From the NCBI GenBank assembly GCA_023386365.1, contig JAEWJX010000097.1, positions 1 to 38,063 on the forward strand: a stretch of 38,063 bases of DNA. Reading direction: 5' to 3'. Both the position numbers and the translations under genes were made by a program. The notes under the pieces were generated by a model. The model made no database searches and had not been told where the DNA came from. It was given only the letters and a program-made list of their open reading frames with translations. The stretch comes from Actinomycetes bacterium. GTDB taxonomy: Bacteria > Actinomycetota > Actinomycetes > Actinomycetales > Microbacteriaceae. Of this stretch, positions 7,989 to 17,136 are shown piece by piece (position 1 is the first letter of the stretch; the number at the start of each line of letters is the position of its first letter).

Positions 7989-9206
7989 TCAGTACCGGAT
8001 CGCGTCGATGACCTTCACCCGCACGGCGACGAGCGCCGGCAGGAGACCCGCGAGCGCGCCGACCGCCGTCGCGGACACGAGACCCACGACGACCGCCTCC
8101 CACGGGAACGGGGGCACATCCTGGGCGCCCTGCAGCAGGTACTCCTGCACGATCGGGAGCCGGGTGAGCAGCACCGCCAGGAGCACACCGATCGCCCCGG
8201 CCACGAACGTCGCCACCACCGACTCCATCATCACCGCGAAGAACACGCGCCCACCGGTCGCCCCGAAGCTGCGCCGGATGCCGATCTCACGGATCCGGTA
8301 GCGCACGGTGACGAGCGAGATGGTGAGCAGACCGAGCGCGCCGAGCAGCAGGATGAGCAGGGCCACCCCGCCGACCATCAACTTGAGCGGAAGCAGCGGG
8401 TCGGAGCCGTCACCCCACGCCAGGTAGTCCTGGCGGTTGACGTCGACCTGGAAGGTGTCTCCGAGCGACCCGGCGACGTCCTGCGAGATGAGCGTCGACA
8501 GTTCGTCCGCGAGCTCCGGCGGCACCCAGGCCTCATAGGTGGGCGGACCCCAGTTCTGCAGATCCTCCGGGGTCATGCGCTCCGCGTACGCGTTCCACAG
8601 CACGTACATGGAGGGCCACTCCTCCCAGGATGCCGACGGCGTGACCGCGACGATGACGCCGGTCGCCGGAGACGAGCCGGGGAGCGCAACCGTCGGATGG
8701 GTGGCGAGCGGAGGTGAGCCGAGACGCTTCCACATCACCTCGTTCACGATCACGGCGGGCGCCAGTCGCTGCACGTCGCGCTCGGTGAACCAGCTGCCCT
8801 GCGCGAGCTGCACGCGGTGCATGGTGCCGTAGTCGGCATCCACCGCCATGATGCTGACATCGCTGACGCCGTCGGGGAACTGGATCATCCACGAGTTGTT
8901 GGCGATACGGCTCGTGTAGTCGATGCGGTACCTCTCCATGGCTCCGGTGAACGCCGCATCCAGGTCGGCGAGATCAGGGGTTTGCCCCGTCGCCACGTCG
9001 TATGCGTACAGCTGCAGCATCGCCGGGCGTCCGCTCTGCCGCTCGAACGTCTCCGTCTGGGACTGCTGGACCATGCCACCGAGGGCGGTGACCAGCGTGA
9101 GGGCGGCGACCGCGATCCCCACACCGATGAGACTCAGCAGCACACGCGTGCGGTGGATGCGCAGTTCACTCCACGCCTCGGCGATCGCCCCGAAGAACCC
9201 GGTCAT
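7989..9206 (-). CDS. MacB/FtsX-type ABC transporter permease
   Basis: 405-residue membrane subunit of a type VII-like ABC exporter. Topology is characteristic: one N-terminal helix (about residues 22-45), a roughly 240-residue extracytoplasmic domain, then three helices (about 280-400) including the conserved RIREIGIRRSFGATGGRVF loop. The ATG overlaps the ATPase stop (ATGA). With the ATPase and adaptor upstream it forms a complete tripartite operon; in Gram-positives such systems export peptides, lipids or antimicrobials, or act in envelope stress. Cargo unknown. Confidence 0.93.
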   Translation of the reverse strand: MTGFFGAIAEAWSELRIHRTRVLLSLIGVGIAVAALTLVTALGGMVQQSQTETFERQSGRPAMLQLYAYDVATGQTPDLADLDAAFTGAMERYRIDYTSRIANNSWMIQFPDGVSDVSIMAVDADYGTMHRVQLAQGSWFTERDVQRLAPAVIVNEVMWKRLGSPPLATHPTVALPGSSPATGVIVAVTPSASWEEWPSMYVLWNAYAERMTPEDLQNWGPPTYEAWVPPELADELSTLISQDVAGSLGDTFQVDVNRQDYLAWGDGSDPLLPLKLMVGGVALLILLLGALGLLTISLVTVRYRIREIGIRRSFGATGGRVFFAVMMESVVATFVAGAIGVLLAVLLTRLPIVQEYLLQGAQDVPPFPWEAVVVGLVSATAVGALAGLLPALVAVRVKVIDAIRY

Positions 9207-9910
9207 GCGGACACCTCCGCCGTGGCTGCGCTGGTGGGGCTCAGCACTCCCCCGTCGAGGCGGTAGTGCCGGCGCGCGAGGGCGGCCACGTTCGGGTCGT
9301 GGGTGATGGTGATGAGGGCGGCGCCTGACTGCTCCGCGATGTCGTCGAGCAACGCCATCACGCTGGCACCGGTCTCGACGTCGAGAGCACCGGTCGGCTC
9401 ATCGGCGAGGATCAGGCGCGGCCCGCGGACGAGGGCGCGCGCGATCGCGACTCGCTGCTGTTCTCCTCCGGAGAGCTGGGTCGGCATCGAGTGCAGACGG
9501 GCGCCGAGGCCGACCCGGTCGAGCATGTCGGCGGCGATGCGCTGGCGGTTCCAGAACTCCCGGCCCGACGCGTACAGGAGCGGCGTGGCGACGTTCTCGA
9601 GAGCCGTACGGCCCGGCAGCAGGTTGAACTGCTGGAAGATGAAGCCGATGTCGCGGCCGCGGCGACGATCCCGCGCCCGGCTGGAGAGGTTCTCCAGCGG
9701 CACGTCGTCGAAGAACAGTCGGCCCGCCGTCGGGACGTCGAGCAGGCCCAGCAGGTTGAGCAGCGTCGATTTCCCGCTTCCGGAGCGGCCGACGATCGAG
9801 ACATGGTCGCCCACCTCGGCCTCGAAATCGATCGACCGCAGGATCTCGAGGGTCGAGAAGTCGGGCAGCTGCACGCTGCGCGCGACCCCCTCGAGGCGGA
9901 GGAGCGCCAT
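9203..9910 (-). CDS. ABC transporter ATP-binding protein (MacB/LolD type)
   Basis: 235-residue ATPase powering the adjacent permease. Walker A GRSGSGKST (41-49), Q-loop FIFQQFNLLPG, signature LSGGEQQRVAIARAL, Walker B RLILADEPTGALD and switch THD are all present. The ATG at 9910 follows the adaptor stop by four bases; the open frame extends 39 codons further upstream but only inside the adaptor gene. The downstream permease is translationally coupled. Confidence 0.96.
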   Translation of the reverse strand: MALLRLEGVARSVQLPDFSTLEILRSIDFEAEVGDHVSIVGRSGSGKSTLLNLLGLLDVPTAGRLFFDDVPLENLSSRARDRRRGRDIGFIFQQFNLLPGRTALENVATPLLYASGREFWNRQRIAADMLDRVGLGARLHSMPTQLSGGEQQRVAIARALVRGPRLILADEPTGALDVETGASVMALLDDIAEQSGAALITITHDPNVAALARRHYRLDGGVLSPTSAATAEVSA

Positions 9911-9914
9911 CCGC

Positions 9915-10901
9915 CTACTTCCCTTCGACGATGACGCCGCCACCGAGAGGCATGGGCATCCCGTCGACGCCCGGATCGGCGGGTGCGCCCGGGACGAACT
10001 GCAGCACGGTGTCCCCCTCGGCGACACCGCCCGTGATCTCGACGCTGATGCCGTCGTTGATGCCCAGCGTCACCGGGCGCTCCTCCGTGGAGCCGTCCGG
10101 CAGCACCGCATAGACGACGCCCGACCCCGCGGCTCCGACGACCGCGGTCATCGGCAGGGTGAGGACGTTCTCCGCGATGCCTCCGGCGATCGTGAGCTGC
10201 GCGGTGAGGCCGGGGAACACCTTCACCTCGGCCGGCACGGCGCACTTGACGGTGGTGCCCGACCCGGCGGTCGGGTCCTCCCCCTCGCCTCCGCCGGCGC
10301 CCGCGAGCGCCGTCGAGATGGTGAGGCCCGTGCAGGTGAAGCCCGCAGGGCCGCCCGTGACCGTGACGGTCGCCTCCGTGGGCTGCTCGAGCAGTCGGTA
10401 CTGCTGCTCGGGCGCGAGCGACGCGGTGACGTTGAACGTGGGCGGCGCGACCTGGCCGACCGTGTCACCGACGCTGACCATCTGCCCCTCGAGTGCCGTG
10501 AACGACGACAGCACCCCCGCGGCGCCCGCCGTGACCGTGACGGTCTTGCGGTAGCTGGTGCCGTCGGGGTTCAGGATCTCCGCCCGGATGGTGAGCAGCT
10601 CCGTCTCCGGCGCGACCGCCTGACCCTGGGTGGCGAGGACCTTGCGCACCTCACCGGTGAGGGTCGCCTTCACGGCGATCGCGGCATCCGCGTTCACGGT
10701 GCCGTCGAGCACCACATCGTTGCGGATGGTGCCGAGCATCACCGGAACCTGCGGCTCGACGATCTCACCGGTGGGGAACGCGCCGTCACCGTCGGCCGAC
10801 GCCGTGTCGGGGAAGAACGCCACCTTGACGAGTGCGGCACCGATCACCGCGAAGATGACCATCCAGATGATCGGGAACACCCACCGGCGTGCGACTCCCA
10901 C
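9915..10901 (-). CDS. Membrane-anchored periplasmic-adaptor-like protein (MacA/HlyD family)
   Basis: 328-residue adaptor of the tripartite exporter. A single N-terminal anchor follows immediately after the start (VARRWVFPIIW, then hydrophobic to about residue 30). A lipoyl-like half motif is visible (GEVRKVLATQGQAVAPETELLTI), followed by beta-rich adaptor domains and a C-terminal ERPVTLGINDGISVEI segment. The GTG at 10901 is preferred to upstream ATGs at 10958 and 10949 because AGGAGG lies just before it and it places the membrane anchor at the N-terminus. First gene of the adaptor-ATPase-permease operon. Confidence 0.85.
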   Translation of the reverse strand: MGVARRWVFPIIWMVIFAVIGAALVKVAFFPDTASADGDGAFPTGEIVEPQVPVMLGTIRNDVVLDGTVNADAAIAVKATLTGEVRKVLATQGQAVAPETELLTIRAEILNPDGTSYRKTVTVTAGAAGVLSSFTALEGQMVSVGDTVGQVAPPTFNVTASLAPEQQYRLLEQPTEATVTVTGGPAGFTCTGLTISTALAGAGGGEGEDPTAGSGTTVKCAVPAEVKVFPGLTAQLTIAGGIAENVLTLPMTAVVGAAGSGVVYAVLPDGSTEERPVTLGINDGISVEITGGVAEGDTVLQFVPGAPADPGVDGMPMPLGGGVIVEGK

Positions 10902-11078
10902 GTGTCCTCCTGTCGACGTACGGATAGCCGCGGCTGTGGCGCGGCTCATCCCATGCAATCAGCGGGTGACGCGGATGGCATCCCAACGTTCGGGACGGTT
11001 CGCGCGTCGCCGCCTCCCCCGACGCTAGCGCCAGGAGCGAGCGTGGCTCATCATCCTGCGGGCGGATTCGGGGTGCGG

Positions 11079-11094
11079 TCAGGGTTACCCCTGA
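11079..11094. promoter_or_regulatory. Inverted repeat TCAGGG-N4-CCCTGA between lipoprotein and exporter operon
   Basis: Perfect 6-bp arms around TTAC, one base beyond the lipoprotein stop and about 180 bases upstream of the exporter operon start. It may be a regulator site for the exporter; as RNA it could also form a small hairpin after the lipoprotein gene. A minus-strand TAGCGT hexamer near 11021 is a possible operon -10. Confidence 0.4.
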
Positions 11095-11095
11095 G

Positions 11096-11800
11096 TCAGA
11101 CGAGGCAGGGCGTACCCGCGTCGCTGCCGGCAATCCCGTACGGCCCGCCCTGATCGACCTCGGCCCACATCCAGAGCACCGTCTCGTTGAGTGCGGGCTC
11201 CCAGTAGCCGCCACCCTGCGGGGAGTCGTCGGCCACCTCGAAGGTGATGCGGTTGCCGTTCTCGGAGAGTTCGTAGACGTCGGAGAGTGGGCCGTCGGTC
11301 ATCGGGAGGCCGGGGTAGGCGGCCTCGAGTTGGTCTCGCGTGCTGCCGACTCCGATTCCCGTCGCGGTGCGCACGGTGTTCCACACGTGCACCGCGACGA
11401 CCGGCCCCTCGCGGGTACCGTCGGCGGTGATGAGGACGAACGGGTGGGGGTTGCCCGCGACGCCGGCGTCGCCCGGGTCCGCCGCGTGCCAGTAGCCGGC
11501 GAAGGGGTCCCCCTCGGGGATGCCCGTGTCCGCGCAGGCGGTGCCGTCCCAGACGTACGGCTGGAGCGCCGGGTCGCCCGCGGGCACCGGCGCGCCGATC
11601 ACCACATCCGCGATCCCCGACGGCGCCAGCACGATCTCGTCGAGCGCAGGGCGCGTGGGGTCGGGGGTCGGCGTGGGCGTCGGTGTCGACGAGGGGGTGG
11701 GCGCCTCGGTGCGGGGCACATCGATCCCGACGGCGCACCCGCTCAGGGCGACCGCCGCGAGCATCGTGACCGCGACAAGAAGGCGAGAGGGTGTGCGCAT
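11096..11800 (-). CDS. Secreted lipoprotein of unknown function
   Basis: 234-residue protein with a lipoprotein signal peptide ending in the lipobox AVALSGC, then a Thr/Pro/Ser linker (APTPSSTPTPTPTPDPT) typical of surface-exposed lipoproteins. The globular part has Trp-rich stretches and paired cysteines (TACADTG, near-terminal TPCLV). No family recognised. Start at 11800 is supported by signal-peptide length and TATCGT six bases upstream. It lies between RNase J and the exporter operon on the same strand; a substrate-binding or sensor role for the exporter is conceivable but unproven. Confidence 0.85.
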   Translation of the reverse strand: MRTPSRLLVAVTMLAAVALSGCAVGIDVPRTEAPTPSSTPTPTPTPDPTRPALDEIVLAPSGIADVVIGAPVPAGDPALQPYVWDGTACADTGIPEGDPFAGYWHAADPGDAGVAGNPHPFVLITADGTREGPVVAVHVWNTVRTATGIGVGSTRDQLEAAYPGLPMTDGPLSDVYELSENGNRITFEVADDSPQGGGYWEPALNETVLWMWAEVDQGGPYGIAGSDAGTPCLV

Positions 11801-11806
11801 GGGGAG

Positions 11807-11812
11807 ACGATA
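11807..11812 (-). promoter_or_regulatory. -10 element TATCGT of the lipoprotein gene (leaderless)
   Basis: Minus-strand TATCGT, CTCCCC, ATG at 11800. The CTCCCC spacer is the opposite of a ribosome-binding site. Confidence 0.6.
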
Positions 11813-11846
11813 GAGCCTTCCCGCGTTCACACGAGCGTGCCTCAGG

Positions 11847-13523
11847 TCACGCTTCGATGACGACCGGGATGATCATCGGGCGGCGACGGTGCTGCGTGTT
11901 CACCCACCGGCCCACCGTGCGGCGCACCGCCTGGCTGTAGCCGTGCTGATCGGTGACGCCGTTGCGGGCCGCCTCCGCGAGCGCCGCCACGATCTGCGGT
12001 CGCACGTCGTCGAAGACCGACTCGTCCTCCGCGAACCCGCGCGCCTGGATCTCCGGGCCCACGATCGCCTTGCCCGTCTGCCGGTCGACGGCGACGAAGA
12101 TCGAGATGAACCCCTCCTCGGCGAGGATGCGGCGGTCCTTCAGGTCGGCATCCGTGATCTCCCCGACGGTCGAGCCGTCGACGTAGACATACCCGACGTC
12201 GAGCTGCCCCACCACCCGCGCGAGACCGGCGCGCAGATCGATCACCACACCGTTCTCGCCGATGATCGTGTTGTCGCGCGGCACCCCCGTCTCGATCGCG
12301 AGTTCGGCGGAGGCGGTCAGCTGGCGGTACTCGCCGTGCACCGGGAACACGTTGCGCGGCTGCAGGATGTTGTAGCAGTAGAGCAGCTCCCCCGCGGCCG
12401 CGTGGCCCGAGACGTGCACCTTCGCGTTGCCCTTGTGCACGACATTCGCGCCGAGCTTCGTGAGGCCGTTGATGACGCGGTACACGGCGTTCTCGTTACC
12501 GGGGATGAGGCTGGACGCGAGGATCACCGTGTCGCCCTGGCCGACCTCGATGCGGTGGTCGTTGTTGGCCATGCGCGCGAGAACCGCCATCGGCTCACCC
12601 TGGGAGCCGGTGCTCATGAACACGACACGCTCGTCCGGGAGCTCGAGAGCGGTGCGCAGGTCGACGAGGACACCCTCGGGGACCTTCAGGTAGCCGAGGT
12701 CTGCGGCGATGCCCATGTTGCGCACCATCGACCGACCGACGAGAGCGACGACACGGCCATTGGCGGCCGCCGCATCCAGCACCTGCTCGACACGGTGCAC
12801 GTGGCTCGAGAAGCTCGCCACGATCACCCGCTTGGTGGCCTTCGCGATCACCCGCTCGATGACCGGCCCGATATCGCGCTCGAGGGGCGTGAAGCCCGGT
12901 ACGTCGGCGTTCGTCGAGTCGGGCAGGAAGAGGTCGACGCCCTCCTCGCCGAGCCGCGCGAACGCGCGCAGGTCGGTGATGCGCTCATCCAGCGGCAGCT
13001 GATCCATCTTGAAGTCGCCGGTGTGCAGCACCAGGCCCGCCGCCGTGCGGATGACGACCGCGAGCGCGTCAGGGATGGAGTGGTTGACGGCGACGTACTC
13101 GAGATCGAACGGGCCGAGTGTGGTGCGCCCACCCTCGGCGACCACCTGCATGGTGGGCGCGATGCGGTGCTCCTTGAGCTTCGCCTCGACCAGCGCCAGG
13201 GTGAGGCGCGAACCGTACAGCGGGATGTCCTGACGCAGCTTCAGCAGGTACGGCACCGCACCGATGTGGTCCTCGTGGCCGTGCGTGAGCACCACGCCGA
13301 CCACGTCGTCGAGGCGCTCCCGGATGGCGGAGAAGTCGGGCAGGATCAGGTCGACGCCCGGGTGGTGTTCCTCGGGGAACAGCACGCCGACGTCGACGAT
13401 GAGCAGCTTGCCGTCGATCTCGTAGACGGTCATGTTGCGACCGATCTCCCCCACACCCCCGAGCGGGATGACACGCAGGGTGCCGTCGGCGAGAGCGGGC
13501 GGATCGTAGACGTCGATGGCCAT
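11847..13523 (-). CDS. rnj: Ribonuclease J
   Basis: 558-residue metallo-beta-lactamase/beta-CASP ribonuclease with 5'-3' exo- and endonuclease activity in RNA maturation and decay. The zinc motif HGHEDH lies at residues 81-86; later blocks include HTGDFKMDQ, LFLPDSTNAD, MSTGSQGEP and the C-terminal VHVSGHAAAGELLYCYNILQPRNVFPVHGEYRQL region. The ATG follows AAGGAGG by six bases, the ribosome site overlapping the dapA stop; ten bases separate the genes. The dapA-rnj pair is a conserved operon in actinobacteria. Together with pnp it covers a large part of RNA turnover. Confidence 0.97.
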   Translation of the reverse strand: MAIDVYDPPALADGTLRVIPLGGVGEIGRNMTVYEIDGKLLIVDVGVLFPEEHHPGVDLILPDFSAIRERLDDVVGVVLTHGHEDHIGAVPYLLKLRQDIPLYGSRLTLALVEAKLKEHRIAPTMQVVAEGGRTTLGPFDLEYVAVNHSIPDALAVVIRTAAGLVLHTGDFKMDQLPLDERITDLRAFARLGEEGVDLFLPDSTNADVPGFTPLERDIGPVIERVIAKATKRVIVASFSSHVHRVEQVLDAAAANGRVVALVGRSMVRNMGIAADLGYLKVPEGVLVDLRTALELPDERVVFMSTGSQGEPMAVLARMANNDHRIEVGQGDTVILASSLIPGNENAVYRVINGLTKLGANVVHKGNAKVHVSGHAAAGELLYCYNILQPRNVFPVHGEYRQLTASAELAIETGVPRDNTIIGENGVVIDLRAGLARVVGQLDVGYVYVDGSTVGEITDADLKDRRILAEEGFISIFVAVDRQTGKAIVGPEIQARGFAEDESVFDDVRPQIVAALAEAARNGVTDQHGYSQAVRRTVGRWVNTQHRRRPMIIPVVIEA

Positions 13524-13533
13524 GGAGGCCTCC

Positions 13534-14511
13534 TTAACGTGTGGTGCCGGCGACCTTCGGGAGCGCGCCACCTGCTGCGGCGTTCCGGTCAGGACGGAAG
13601 TTGCTGAAATCGACGCCGTCGATGTGCTTGACGAGGTCGATCTCGTCTTCGATGAGAGCCGCCTCCGACTCCTCGGGTCCGACGAGCGGCAGACGCACGC
13701 GCGGGCTCGAGATGCGGCCGAGGCCGTGGAGGATGTATTTGGTCGCGACCGTTCCCGGCACATGCGTCATCGTGGCGCGCACGAGCGGCTCCAGCGCGCG
13801 GTGCGCCTCGGTGGCGGTGCGCAGGTCGTTCCCGTTCACCGCGTCGACCATGGTGCGGTACGGCGCGGGGGCGATGTTCGCGGTGACACCGATGAGGCCG
13901 GTGCCCCCGATCGCGAGCGTCGGCAGCGCGTTGGCGTCGTCGCCCGCGAAGTAGAGCAGATCGGTCTGGTTCATCACGCGGCTGACCTCGGACAGGTCGC
14001 CCTTGGCATCCTTCACAGCGCGGATGTTGGGGTGCTTCGCCGCCCGCAGGATCGTCTCGTACTTGATCGGCACGCCCGTTCGTCCGGGGATGTCGTAGAG
14101 GATCACCGGCAGGTCGGTCGCGTCCGCGACCATCCGGAAGTGCGTGAGGATGCCCGCCTGGGTGGGCTTGTTGTAGTACGGGGTGACGATCATGATGCCG
14201 TCGGCGCCCGCCTTCTCGCTCTTCTTGTAGAGCTCGATCGCGTGCGCGGTCTCGTTCGACCCGCCGCCGGTGATCACCTTCGCGCGGCCCGCCGCCACAT
14301 CCTTCGCCACCTCGACGAGGCGCACCTTCTCCGGGTCGGTGAGGGTGGAGGTCTCGCCGGTGGTGCCGGTGACGACGATGCCGTCGGCGCCGTGCGTGAC
14401 CAGGTGGTCGATGTGCTTCTCGACGTCGGACCAGTCCACCTCGCCGTCGGCCGTGAACGGGGTCACGAGCGCGACGAGCACCTGTCCGAAGGGATTCTCT
14501 GGCGTCGACAC
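13534..14511 (-). CDS. dapA: 4-hydroxy-tetrahydrodipicolinate synthase
   Basis: 325-residue cytoplasmic TIM-barrel aldolase condensing pyruvate with aspartate semialdehyde, the first committed step to diaminopimelate and lysine. Active-site features: GTTGE (residues 49-53), Tyr139 and Arg144 in LYDIPGRTG, Schiff-base Lys167 in AVKDAKGDL. The GTG start at 14511 is supported by TAGCCT seven bases upstream. A tail of about 25 residues after the conserved domain is longer than in the E. coli enzyme. Operonic with rnj. dapB, the next enzyme, lies 5 kb away on the same strand. Confidence 0.97.
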   Translation of the reverse strand: MSTPENPFGQVLVALVTPFTADGEVDWSDVEKHIDHLVTHGADGIVVTGTTGETSTLTDPEKVRLVEVAKDVAAGRAKVITGGGSNETAHAIELYKKSEKAGADGIMIVTPYYNKPTQAGILTHFRMVADATDLPVILYDIPGRTGVPIKYETILRAAKHPNIRAVKDAKGDLSEVSRVMNQTDLLYFAGDDANALPTLAIGGTGLIGVTANIAPAPYRTMVDAVNGNDLRTATEAHRALEPLVRATMTHVPGTVATKYILHGLGRISSPRVRLPLVGPEESEAALIEDEIDLVKHIDGVDFSNFRPDRNAAAGGALPKVAGTTR

Positions 14512-14518
14512 GCTGTAC

Positions 14519-14524
14519 AGGCTA
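14519..14524 (-). promoter_or_regulatory. -10 element TAGCCT of dapA-rnj (leaderless)
   Basis: Minus-strand TAGCCT, GTACAGC, then the GTG start of dapA; identical hexamer and spacing to the DUF3046 promoter. Confidence 0.6.
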
Positions 14525-14588
14525 GCGGGGATGCGAGGCCCCGAGCGTCCGCGGGGGCCAGAACAGGTGCCACCCCGATCCGGGCCTC

Positions 14589-14594
14589 TAGTGT
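14589..14594 (+). promoter_or_regulatory. Candidate -10 element TAGTGT for AI-2E permease and cls
   Basis: TAGTGT about 27 bases before the ATG at 14622; unlike the leaderless cases there is a short leader containing GAAAGG as a weak ribosome site. Confidence 0.4.
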
Positions 14595-14621
14595 GAGCAG
14601 CAGCATCCGAAAGGCATCCTC

Positions 14622-15680
14622 ATGGAAACCACCCCGCGCCTCCTCCAAGCAGGACCGTTCCGCTTCGGCTTCATCGCCGCGACCGGGGTGCTGCTGGCCC
14701 TCGCCCTCGGCTTCGCCGTCGCATCCCTCGCGCAGGCGCTCACGCTCATCTTCCTGGCGCTGTTCATCTCCCTCGGGCTCAACCCCGTGGTGCGGCGCCT
14801 CGAGAAGTGGGGTCTCTCGAAGATCGTCGCCCTACTGATCGTGCTCGCCGGATTCATCGTGCTCGTGGCGCTGCTCGTCTGGCTGATCCTGCCCGTCGTC
14901 ATCGACGAACTCGGCAAGCTCATCGAATACCTCCCGGCGGGACTCGACCAGATCGAGGACCAGCCCTGGTTCGAGTCGCTCAACGAGTCGCTGGGGGGCA
15001 TCCTCACCGGATTCGTCGAACTGCTGCAGCAGACCGTCGCCGACCCGGCGTTCTGGTTCGCCATCGGCGGCGGCGCCCTGCGGGTGGGGATGGGCATCGT
15101 CAACGGCGTGTTCAGCGTGATCTTCGTGGTCGCCCTGACCCTCTACTTCGTCATCGGCCACGACCAGATGAAGGAGGCGCTCGTGCGCCTCGTCCCGGCC
15201 AGCAAGCGCATCCGGTTCCGCGAACTGTCGGAGCAGATCATCCAATCCGTGGGCAAGTACCTGAGCGGCATGGTGGTGCTCGCGATCCTGAACGCCACCT
15301 TCACCTTCATCCTGCTGACCGTGCTCGGCGTGCCCTACGCGGGGCTCCTCGCAGCCCTCGCCCTGCCGATCACCTTCATCCCCCTCGTCGGATCGGTGAT
15401 CTCGCTCATCATCTGCACCACCGTCGCCCTGTTCTCCTCACCGACGACAGGCCTGCTGACCCTCATCTTCCTGCTCGCGTACGTACAGATCGAGGCGTAC
15501 GTACTCACGCCCCGCATCGTGGGCAAAGCGATCCAGATCCCCGGATCGTTGGTGCTGATCGGGGCGATGATCGGCGGCACCCTGCTCGGCCTGCTCGGCG
15601 CGCTGGTGGCCTGCCCGGTCTCCGCGTCGCTCGTGCTGATCGTGAAGAAGGTCATCATGCCGGCGCAGGACGTCAGGTGA
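14622..15680 (+). CDS. AI-2E family transporter (UPF0118 permease)
   Basis: 352-residue polytopic membrane protein, usual length for the family. Hydrophobic pairs at the N-terminus, a soluble insert (about residues 95-150), and a C-terminal block of helices with the family signature around ITFIPLVGSVISLI and YVQIEAYVLTPRIVGKAIQIP. Members export autoinducer-2 or act as Na+/H+ antiporters; which applies here cannot be told. First gene of a two-gene unit: its stop overlaps the start of cardiolipin synthase (GTGA). Confidence 0.92.
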   Translation: METTPRLLQAGPFRFGFIAATGVLLALALGFAVASLAQALTLIFLALFISLGLNPVVRRLEKWGLSKIVALLIVLAGFIVLVALLVWLILPVVIDELGKLIEYLPAGLDQIEDQPWFESLNESLGGILTGFVELLQQTVADPAFWFAIGGGALRVGMGIVNGVFSVIFVVALTLYFVIGHDQMKEALVRLVPASKRIRFRELSEQIIQSVGKYLSGMVVLAILNATFTFILLTVLGVPYAGLLAALALPITFIPLVGSVISLIICTTVALFSSPTTGLLTLIFLLAYVQIEAYVLTPRIVGKAIQIPGSLVLIGAMIGGTLLGLLGALVACPVSASLVLIVKKVIMPAQDVR

Positions 15681-17131
15681 GCGCGGAAGGTCTCGCGCTC
15701 CTCCTCACCGCCGCGCACGCCATCGTCGTCCTCGTCGCGGCGGTCTACATCTCGACGCGGCGGGCGCCCGCGGCGGCGATCGCGTGGATCCTCGCCATCG
15801 TCTTCATCCCCCTCATCGGCATCACCTGGTTCCTGCTGGTGGGGGCCGGGCGGCTCCCCCGGAGACGCCGCGAGAAGCAGGCGGAGGTGAACGAGCTCGC
15901 CCTCGGGCGCGACGAGAGCTGGTGGACCGTCGGACACCGCGACGAATGGCCGGAAGCGTTCGCGTCCGCGGCGGAACTGAACCGCACCCTCGGTGCACTG
16001 CCGATGGTGGGCGGCAACCGCGCGTCACTCGAAGCCGACTACGCCGCGATGTTCCAGCGGATGATCACCGACATCGACGCCGCCGAACGTGTCGTCCACA
16101 TCGAGTTCTACATCTTCGTCCTGGACGACACCACGCGACCCCTCATCGACGCCCTCGCGCGCGCCGCGGCACGTGGCGTCACGGTGCGGGCGCTCTCCGA
16201 CCACCTCGCCGGGTTCATGTACCCGCACCGCACAGCCACCATCCGCGCCCTCACAGATGCCGGGGTGCAGTGGCGCGCCATGCTCCCCCTGCGACCACTC
16301 CGCGGCCAATGGCAGCGGGTCGATCTGCGCAACCACCGCAAACTGCTCACCGTCGACGGCCGGATCGGATGGACGGGGTCGCTCAACCTCATCGCATCGA
16401 GTTACCTGAAACCGAAGAACATCCGCCGCGGGCTGCACTGGCACGAACTGATGGTGCGACTCGAAGGTCCCGTGGTGCGGGAACTGGACGCCGTGTTCGT
16501 GACCGACTGGTACAGCGAGACCGACGAACTGCTTCCGCTCGACGACGCCCCCGCTGCGCCCGGAGCCTCCGCGGCTGAGCTCCTCGACGCCCAGGTCGTG
16601 CCGAGCGGACCGAGCTTCGAGAACGACAACAACCTGAAGCTCTTCGTGTACCTGATGCAGAACGCGCGACGCCGCATCTCGCTCACCAGCCCCTACTTCG
16701 TGCCCGACGAATCGACCCAGCTCGCGATCGTCACCGCCGCATCCCGCGGGGTCGAGGTCGAACTGTTCGTCTCCGAGATCGGCGACCAGGTGCTCGTGCA
16801 TCACGCGCAGCGGTCGTACTACCAGGCGCTGCTCGAGGCGGGCGTGCGCATCTACCTCTACCGCGCGCCCACCGTGCTGCACGCGAAGCACTTCTCGATC
16901 GACGACGACATCGCCGTGATCGGGTCGTCCAACATGGACATCCGCTCGTTCAGCCTCAACATGGAGGTCTCCGTGCTGCTGCACGGATCGGGCTTCGTCG
17001 ACCGGCTACGCGCCGTCGAAGACGACTACCGGGCGGCATCCCGGGAGCTCACCCTCGAGGAGTGGGAGCGCCGATCCCTGCGATCGCGAGTGGGCGACGC
17101 GCTGGCGCGCCTCACCTCCTCGTTGCAGTAG
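15677..17131 (+). CDS. cls: Cardiolipin synthase (phospholipase D family)
   Basis: 484-residue membrane enzyme joining two phosphatidylglycerols to cardiolipin. Two N-terminal transmembrane helices (about residues 3-22 and 32-55), then two PLD domains with HxK motifs: NHRKLLTVDGRIGWTGS (about 217) and LHAKHFSIDDDIAVIGSSN (about 400). The GTG start overlaps the upstream stop; the frame is open far upstream but there it only mirrors the permease gene. Uses the product line of PgsA. Converges with thyX, five bases between stops. Confidence 0.95.
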   Translation: MSAEGLALLLTAAHAIVVLVAAVYISTRRAPAAAIAWILAIVFIPLIGITWFLLVGAGRLPRRRREKQAEVNELALGRDESWWTVGHRDEWPEAFASAAELNRTLGALPMVGGNRASLEADYAAMFQRMITDIDAAERVVHIEFYIFVLDDTTRPLIDALARAAARGVTVRALSDHLAGFMYPHRTATIRALTDAGVQWRAMLPLRPLRGQWQRVDLRNHRKLLTVDGRIGWTGSLNLIASSYLKPKNIRRGLHWHELMVRLEGPVVRELDAVFVTDWYSETDELLPLDDAPAAPGASAAELLDAQVVPSGPSFENDNNLKLFVYLMQNARRRISLTSPYFVPDESTQLAIVTAASRGVEVELFVSEIGDQVLVHHAQRSYYQALLEAGVRIYLYRAPTVLHAKHFSIDDDIAVIGSSNMDIRSFSLNMEVSVLLHGSGFVDRLRAVEDDYRAASRELTLEEWERRSLRSRVGDALARLTSSLQ

Positions 17132-17136
17132 CGGCG

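Noticed and set aside
5585..8011. An 808-codon open frame on the plus strand opposite ftsK
   Set aside because: Antisense mirror of a high-GC gene; rich in Arg/His/Asp with no domain, while the minus strand encodes intact FtsK.
14807..15676. 290 extra codons upstream of cardiolipin synthase in its frame
   Set aside because: This part is the out-of-frame reading of the AI-2E permease gene; the synthase begins at the GTG overlapping that gene's stop.
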